From Anisus vortex (Eukaryota > Mollusca > Gastropoda > Planorbidae): a DNA stretch of 64,000 nucleotides. Under the pieces are notes generated by a model, which was not told the origin of the DNA, did no database searches, and was given only the letters and a program-made list of their open reading frames with translations. Within the stretch, counting starts at the first letter, position 1; every line of letters begins with the position of its first letter. The stretch is from the NCBI GenBank assembly GCA_949126835.1, contig OX421497.1, forward strand, positions 14,513,679 through 14,577,678, in the 5' to 3' direction. Both the position numbers and the translations under genes were made by a program. Positions 50,401-60,000 of the stretch are shown here, piece after piece.

Positions 50401-51044
50401 GATGTTTGACTGAACTAAGATTCAACATGGTAGATATTTAAAATAAGAGTTTTATGTTATGAATAGTCAACTAGCTTTTCAGCCTTATTTACTAATCAGT
50501 TGCCTTGTCAGGTTTGCAAGAGAAGGTTGGTGGGGGTCGTGCTAAGCTAACTATGCGAATTAAAGGATGGCATGTGATGCAAAGAGAATAGCGTAAAGAG
50601 GGAGAGGAGGTCAAATTTCCAAAGGGATAAAGGTGTAGGCCTATCGTTATGGGAATATTATCAGGCTCATTCTAAGCTAGTGCACAATTTCCCCAGAAAC
50701 TATTGAAAAACAAGTACAAGGTCAAATTTGCATTTTTCAAAAAGTAAAAAATTAGATCTGTATGACTGCAAAAAAGTTTAAAAAAAAACAAAGAATTATT
50801 TTTATTTAAATTCTCTATTTTGGAAGAAAGAAGGCTACGGTCTAGATGAATTTGGGGAGGAGACATGTGGCCCCCAATTGTTCCCCCTCTCATCCCTCCC
50901 TCCCGACGTGGCTGTTTCTATTTATTACCACGTAACATTTTTCCAGCACACACTGATGTACGTTATAACGATGTTAAGGTTAACGAAAGTTACCCTTATT
51001 GATATTGTAAAAACCTTGCATTGCTGTAGAAACGTATGTTTCAG

Positions 51045-54000
51045 GAATCGTCCAGCTTAAAGAAATAACAGTTGATATTGAAAATAAAGTGATACTAATA
51101 GAAGATGACGGAAATCCTACAAGAGATCCATGTCCAGATCAAGGAATTCATGTTGAACGTGTTCGCATTCTACTACAGAGACAAGTATAATTGTATTGTT
51201 GTATATTTTAAATTCATTTTAGGACACATTTCCACATTAATTTTCTGTATCATATATAATGTTAATTTTCTTTATAATATAATAACCTAGCTACTAGAAA
51301 AATTCCCATTATTCCAAATGTTAAAGCAAATATACTTTTTTTTTTTAAACTGCGCGTGTTTTTTTAAAGATTTAGATCTAGTATTATATAATTTGAATGT
51401 ATTTTCAACTGAACGTAATATTTCTTATCTTTAATATTGTTTTGCTATTGGCTGTTTAAAAGTAGAGTTTGTTTTACTGACGTTTTAAAAAACGTTCAAT
51501 AGGATGGGCAGTAGAAACAAGTTGCCCCGTGTAAATTTATACGGAGTCAGTTTATTTTTCATGTTTTCCCGTTATAGGTTTTCAATGGAATTTTCCTATT
51601 CTTACATTGACCACAGTTGGACCATTGATATAGAAACGCTAAACGTACTCTTTAACGACAACATTACAACAGAGTTTTCTTTCTTGGAACAAACTTCGTG
51701 AAAAGTGTAAAAAATATTCCTTCGAAAAAAAAAACAACAACATGGAAATTTATAATATAATTATTATTATAATAATAATAGGATATATATAAAGCAAAAC
51801 AGAATCATTTGTAAAAGCTCTTACAATTTTTTTCTAAATCAACCAACAACTATGATCTAGTTATTAAATTAGCATTACTTCAAAATTTAACACTCTAAAC
51901 ATACGAAAAAATACATTTCATAAAAAGAACAACAACATTATTTTAAACTGGTGTTAGTGCTTATTTTATTTGTATTATTAGTAGCGTGGTAGCGCATATA
52001 AGCACTTAACATTTTATATCAATATTATTAATTTATTGATCTCCTTGGCCCTGGTAATTCTCCGAGTCAGCACACTGAGCATACTTGAAATCACGAAGCA
52101 ACAAACTTTTGTTTACTTACTTCAATATTTTATTTTCAAAACATAAATACATGGAAGAGTAATGAATATTTGCACATACATTCTGTGTTCTTAGTTAAAT
52201 ACTTTAAGGAATTCTTCATTAAATGTTTTAGAATGATACAATACTCATTATTAAAAGCCTTCTGCTTCAACTCACTGCAGAGGAAATAATTACCAAACGA
52301 TATCTAATGCATGACGGGACTGAACTCAAAGTATTCTGTCACCGACCTATATAAATTATTTTTAACTACCAAAAACTCACTATGAATATTAAACAATACA
52401 ATGAAATTTAATGCAAACATTCCAATAAAAGTACCAAATTAATTAAAGGATTAATCTAACAATTATTTGGGGAAAAGCCTTATCTACACTTTGTAAAAAA
52501 GCATGCTTCTAGCTAAAGTGCCATAAGTAGGACGTTTTTACACGGGGGCACTAGTTGGGTTATTTTATTATTAATATTGTTATAACTGATAGATAAATGA
52601 TAAAAGTACATATTTCTTGTGATTTTATGTTAAAATTTATTCATATTTCATAAATGTTTACTTACTTTTGATCATGTTTATATTTCTCCTCAATTTTTAC
52701 AAGTTGTAGTTGTTCGAATAGTGAAGTTATAAGTAAAGTCTAATTATTGTACAATGCAGAAAACACAATTTTGTTTTTATAAGACATATTAGAATTTAAT
52801 AAGAATTATTTACGAAATGTCTAATAAGTGGGACGCTAGCAGAAGATGGGTTTAATAAGTAATGAGGAAAAATTTATAAGTATACATTAAAGCAAACATC
52901 TTCAACTGTGACCAAAACGCTAAATACAATTTGTTTATTTATTAAATGTATAATACTAACGAAATGAGACTTCCTCTTTTTGTAATCGTAATAAAAACAT
53001 ACTTTCAGTACAGTCGAATGTGTCCACAAGAATGGCACAAAGACTTAAACTTGAACAATAATACACTCAACTTGAACGAAACAAATTTAGTCAATTCTAT
53101 TACAAGGGAATGTAATGGAAAATCTCAATGTCAATTTCAAAACACATGGAAATATCTGCCTGTGTTAAAATGTGATGGTTTAATGATACAAACACGTACA
53201 TGGAAAATATTCATCAAGTGTTTACGAATCAGTAAGTGGTAATACATTTTATAAAATTATCTAGTAGATTTTCTTGATCGATAAATTAACTGATTTTTAA
53301 ATAAATCTATTAATTTTTTGACATCATAAATTTCATGCTTTTTAATTATTAAAATGGAAAAGGTTTAATTTGGTTCAAAAAGTATAAAGTAAGAAATATT
53401 TTACATAAGTTATTATAATATAACCATTAAATGATCTTTATGTAGTGTACTTCCTGTTTTTATTAAAAGTTCTTATATTAATTAGGATTGTTGCAAATAA
53501 AATATTCAATGTTTTAGTAGTAATTAGTTTAAATATTAACATGTTAAAGGTTGAAAAAACAGTTGACAATTAAACTTGAATATTAAAGGATGTTATAGTT
53601 GAATTACAGCTTTTGCTTCATGAAGAACTATTTTGTTAAACATTTTAGCTTAGTGAAAATGTTTTAAGAATGTACCTTATTCAACTTTAAAAAAAATATA
53701 TTTGATTTTGATAATTGGAAATTTAGAAGATATTAAAAATTCATTTGACTATTCTCTTTTATCTTAGACTAAATATTTGATACAGTCTCTGTGTAACTTT
53801 GTTCTCCGTGTAAATAGATTTGATTTTAAATATTTACTTTTCAAAAAATGTATGGCTAAAATAAAAGATCAAATGTTCTCTTTCTAATTTGAAATTTAAT
53901 TTGTACACTGCAAAGTTTTATTTCTATTTCAGCTGTTGATAATACTTCAGTATTTGATATTAAATCACTAAGTGATTTATCAATCAAAGGAACGTTTTAT

Positions 54001-57000
54001 CTCATTTCTCGAGACCAAAATATCAGCAAAATATGTCAACTGTCAGGACATAGTGACAGTATAAATGTACAGCTACTTCATCTTGAATTTTATAATAAGA
54101 ACAGTAAGGATATTATACCATATACAGAAAATAACAAGGACAACGAAATATTTTCAATAAAAGACAAACACGAAAATAGATTGTTACTGAAATGGAATTC
54201 TTTGTAAGTTTATTTTTTAAAAATATAAATAGATGTACAAATACAATCAATCACCTTAACATTTAACTACTATTATTATATTATTCAAAATATCTGAATA
54301 AAAAATGGTTGTCTGTAATAAATTGTGCAACATATTTCATATGATACTTTTAATACAAGTTTACATTGTTGAATACAATTGTATTCAATGAGACATAAAT
54401 TAAAGATAACTTTAGCATTCCAGAGTTTGTTCGAACAAATATAACAGTAGAGGATGCTGAAATTGTAATGATCATGAATGGTGGCTTCTTGTGGATGGAA
54501 ATAGAAGGTAATTCATTGTAAGATATGGGACAAAAGTAATTTTTCTGGAAAAAAAATTGGATGAACTTATTATCAATGACACAATTATTTTAGAATACAA
54601 TCAACATAAAATCAATTTTTAAACAATTGATTGGTTATTATATCCGCAAAAGTAAAATAAAATTTAAGATAAGACGCGAACAAAAGACAATACTTAACAA
54701 AGAATTTTTTTTTTTTTTTTAATTCTTATAAAATTGTTAATGCTCTTTTTTTTTTAGCTTTTGATTTTTCACGGCTGATCTGCAAAGATTGGAAAGGTAT
54801 ACATTTTATAATACTCTATATTAACTTCTTAAAGATCTGAATGTATGTATGTTTCAGGCTAACTGGCGGGCGAACTAATTAATTTTTCCTCAATCTATCG
54901 ATCTGAAAGTTGACACATAGACTTGAAGTAAACGAAAGCATATAAGAAAAAATTTTCAGTTACACTTTCTCTTTCCACCATTTTAAACATAAACATTAAT
55001 AAGTCAACAATAATTGTGTACAATATTTGTAGATAAGGACTAAATATATATTCACAAAAATGGGTGAGATGTAGCCAAGATGTTGTAGATACATTAAAGT
55101 GTTTGAATTATATTTTCGAATTAGTAATGACTTGCATGTTTTAATACACACATTCGCTGCAATGAAAAAGCATATATTTTTACTGTGAAACTGATTCAAA
55201 CCAAAGTACAATACATTTTTTATATATAAAATGCGTGTAGGTCTATAGTATTACTCACTTTTAGTAGCCTATAATCGTTCTTCTGGTTTGACTTTTATAC
55301 TGTATCTTAAACTGTATCACAAATGTATGATACATACCCACATATCTAGTCAAATAGAAGACAAAAGAAAATTATTTTAGTTCACTTAATAGGACGCACA
55401 TCTACGACTGTGTGTGCAGAATTTCATCAAAATTATACAATAATTATCACGGGTAACAAACAGCATCATGTTAATTAATTTAATCATTTCACAAGATTGA
55501 TTTTTCTTTCAAACTATGTTTGGTTTGACAGAATTTCCAGATAAAGTTGAAGCAGCCATAGGTAAGATTTGGTAAATAATTATAGGTTAACTAATACGTT
55601 TATAAAAGTTATCATATACTTGAAGGGCTATAGTACTAGCCACTTTCCTTAGCCAATACTGGTTCTTGTAGTTTGACTTTTTTACTGAACTGAAACATTA
55701 GCATAAACTGTGTTACAAATGTATGATACATACCCTCACATCTAGGCAAATAAAAGACAAAAGTAAATAATTTTGGTTCACTCTAAAGGCCGTACATCGA
55801 TCTGCGAATGTGTGTGAAGAATTTAATCAAAATCAGACAATAATTATCACGGGCAACAAAGTTTTATGTTGATTGTATTCTAGTTCATTAATTTAATTAT
55901 TTCACTAGATTGGTTTATTTTTTTCAAGCTGTGTTTGGTTCCACAGAATTTCCAGATAACATTGAGGCCATAGGTAAGATTTAGCAAACAAATATAGTTT
56001 AACTAACAAGTTTATAAAAGTTATCATAAAACTAACTATTTAGAAAAAAAATAATTTTTCGCTTAAAAAAAAAGCAAGATTATTTGTTTAAACCACTGAT
56101 AACCGTAATGTACAAATAATTGGAAGACATTTTCATAATAAATAATTTAACTTTGACTAATAATATGAATAATTATGATTTATAACAACAAACGTCATAC
56201 AAAATTCATTTCAGCATAACATAAATAAATAAATTATTTCATTGAGTGTAAGATTAAACTCAACAATATTAACTGCTTCAAAGTATTTATTATTATTATT
56301 TGCTAGGAACTGATATACTTGATATTTCTAATCAATAGTAATTTGTTTTGTTGATGATTGTATTTTATTTTGATTTTATGTTAGTATTTGATTTTTGTTG
56401 TTTTTGTTAATGTATTTGATTGAGTTATTCTATTTTCTTCTCATATTAGGAAATGTCTGGATTGTAGTATCTATTGTATTAACGTTCATCATGTTGGCGG
56501 CCATTGCTACAAGCGTAGTTTTGACCTATAAATTGATGAAAAGGTTTTTATATTTAGTTTTGCTTTTAATTCTACGAATATTTACTGTTTTAATTATAAT
56601 ATTTAAATATAAAGTGTAGTGAGAACTTGGTGTATCGGTATTTGGACACTTAATGTTTCGTTATTTAGACTTAACACAGAAAATTTGTGTCAACTTCCTG
56701 TGTTGTTTTTTAAGCACGTTGTCCTTCTTGTCCCTCACGTTTGAAGGTTAATTGTATTGTTCAGAACGGTTCTTAAGATTCAGAATGGCCACTAAGCTAG
56801 GCAAGGAAGAAGGCTCAGTACAAGTAAGCAGCCTTATCTATGCAATGGGGGCAGATGCGGAAACAATTTATTCTACGTTTACTTTCGAGGCTGGTCAATC
56901 CAGGCCTGAAAAAAACTTTGAATTAATACTAAGCAAATTCAATAGCTACTTTACGCCCAATCGAAATATCATACATGAGAGAGCCAAATTTTACACCTGT

Positions 57001-60000
57001 AGCCAAAAGGAAGGCGAAAGTGTAGAACAATATATACGAACACTGTATGAATTAGCAGCCTATTGTGAGTTCTCTGATAAAAGCGACAGTATCAGAGATC
57101 GACTCGTCCTAGGACTCACAGATAGAGATATCTTTCAAAAACTGCAGCTGCAGATAGACCTGACTTTGTATGCTGCTGTTGAAATAGCTAGGCACTACGA
57201 GATGGTGAAGGGACAATTGTTGGACCAGCGAGGTTTGTCAACGGACTCAGTCAGGTTTGGCGCTCCGCGTCGCCTGACTCATTCACAATCGATCAGTGGG
57301 AAGGGGGAATGAAGTGCAAGGAGGGAAAATACAGGGAATACTTTCGTCTCACATAAAGGAGAATCAGCCAACTTTGTTAAGAAATGTGGAAATTGTGGAC
57401 AATCTCATTACAAGACAGCCTGTCCAGCAAAGGGCAAGTCGTGTCGCCACTGTGGTAAATTAGGTCATTCCATCTCAGTGTGTCGTCAGCGAAAGCAACA
57501 TCGTGACGTTCACAGTATTATGCATCATGATACTGTTACCCAGTCATACACATTGGACTCAATATTGTCAACAGTTGCAGAGCCACCATGGAGAGTGACA
57601 GTTAACATTCACAATCTACCAATTAACTTTAAAATTAACACAGGTGCTGATGTTAGTGTTATTTCCAGAGCTACTTATAACAAGATAAGCCCTAGTCCTA
57701 AACTAACCCATTCTACTGCAACTCTGCAAAGTCATGGTGGTTTCCTACAGAACTTGGGAGAATTTACTGCTCCAGCTACATTCCAGAACAAAAAGTTTCA
57801 AATTCGTCTTTTTGTTATTAATGAAAAGACTGACAGTCTTTTGGGTAGAGGCGTAGTTAATGCCCTGGGTCTTGTGCAGAAAAATATCAATGAAATCGGA
57901 GCAGCAGTTCCTCTCGACTTATCTACACACATAAAGTGCACTCCGGTTACCATTAAAATTCGCAAAGATGCTGAGCCATACAGCTTACCTACAGCAAGAA
58001 GAGTGCCAATACACTAGTTACGTCGCCTACGTGGCATGGTAAACTTCATGGGCAGATACATTCCAAACATATCCACAATTCTTCGTCTTCTGACACAATT
58101 GTTGGTGAAGAAAATCCATTGAACATGGGGATCATCTCAAATAAATGCACTTACACAGGTAAAGAAAATGCTCACATCTACACCTACACTTGCATTCTTT
58201 GACATTTTAAGGCCATGTGTTGTAAGCGTTGATGCAAGTTCCTATGGAATTGGTGGAGAATGTGATGGTAAACTCAAACCTGTAGTTTTCTGCTCACGTA
58301 CTCCAGCAGAAAAGAATTACGCGCAGATAGAAAAAGAACTTTTGGCAGCAGTATGGACTCGTGAAAAGCTCCAAAAGTACCTCATGGGATTGTCATCATT
58401 CAAATTACATACTGATCACAAGCCACTGATATCTTTGATCAATGTTCGAGACATGCAAGACACACCAATACGTTGCCAGAGAATGCTTATAAGGCTCATG
58501 CGCTTTAATGTTCATGCTACTTACATACCAGGCGTACAACTTATCATTGCTGATACACTGTCGCGCAGCCCACAACAAGTAAACGTTGGGTTGGACAAAG
58601 AAGTGGATCGCCTCATACAGGATATTGACTCTCATATAGACTCAGTTCGAATGTCTTGGCCGGCGTCCGATGCGAAACTTTTACAGTTTGCAGGTGAGTC
58701 AGAGAAAGAACCTATCATTAAAACTGCCATAAAGTACACTGAAAAGGGCTGGCCTAAATATGTGAAAGATATTAAACAATCTCTCAAAGATTTCTACAAT
58801 GTGCGCTTTGAATTGAGCGTTCATCAAGGCATGGTCATCAGAGGATCCCAGAAGGTAGTACCAAAGTCACTTAGAGCAGAAATTCTATGCAGAATCCATG
58901 ATGGTCATTTGGGCATTACAAAATGTCGGGAGAGAGCAAAACAGTCTGTATGGTGGCCAGGAATTAGCGGCGAAATCCAGCAGCTTGTTTCTTCTTGCCA
59001 ACATTGTGAACAAAAGATGCCAACCTACCGAAGAGAGCCCATCATGTCAACACCCCTTCCCAGCAGACCATTTCAGATGATCGATGCTAACATTTGTTAC
59101 TTCAAAGGTCAGAATTATCTCGTAGTGTTTGATTACTATTCGAGATATCTGGAGATCTTGACACTTTCTAGCATGACCTCTGAGGTCGTCATTACAAACT
59201 TTAAATCCATCTTTGCACATCATGGAATCCCGGATTCATTGATCACTGACAACGGTCGCCAATTTACTTCCAGATAATTCCAAAAGTTTTCGGAAGAGTG
59301 GAATTTCCAGCACGTTACTAGTTCACCATACTATGCCCAAAACAAGGGTGAGGCAGAACGAGCAGTTCAGGAAGCGAAGAAAATATTAAGTCAACAAGAA
59401 CCGTTTCTAGCTCTAATGAACTACAGATCATCACATAATACAGCCACACGGTACAGACTCGCCGAGTTAGTGATGGGTCGTAAATTCAGAACCATCCTAC
59501 TGTCATATATTGGTAGTTCCAAGTATTGGAACACACAATGCTTTTTCCCCCCTCTTTTTCTCCCTACACAAGATTGTGTGGGCGGGGCTTAGTCTTTCCA
59601 ATTTCTCAACTTTTAGTACGAAGGCGAAAGATTCTTGGTAATTTTGGTATTCCGTGTTGACCTCAAATTCTCGGAGTGGCTAGGAATAGTTTATTATTTC
59701 TGCATGGGGGAGTTCTTATCATTTTTATTATGAGTTTTGTAATTGTCAGTGATTGAAATAGAGCATTATAAATTGTCTATGGTCAAAGAGAGATAAACAA
59801 TGAAAAGAAGAGTAAACCTTGACCCTAGATAGCAAAAACAGACTATAGAAAAAAGGACAATTATATTATGACAAAGAGTTGAAGATAGTGATTTTTGTGA
59901 GTTCACGTGTTGATTGAGAAATGTGAGAGGATGTGAGAAGGAGACGGGGAGATTTTAACCTTGGCAAAGGCAGTGGGCCTCCAGCTTTTGTGGTGGTAGG

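Noticed and set aside
56395..56619. Stand-alone 74-codon membrane protein
   Set aside because: Its hydrophobic core is the transmembrane exon of copy C, bordered by a good acceptor and donor. The extra residues are intron read-through.
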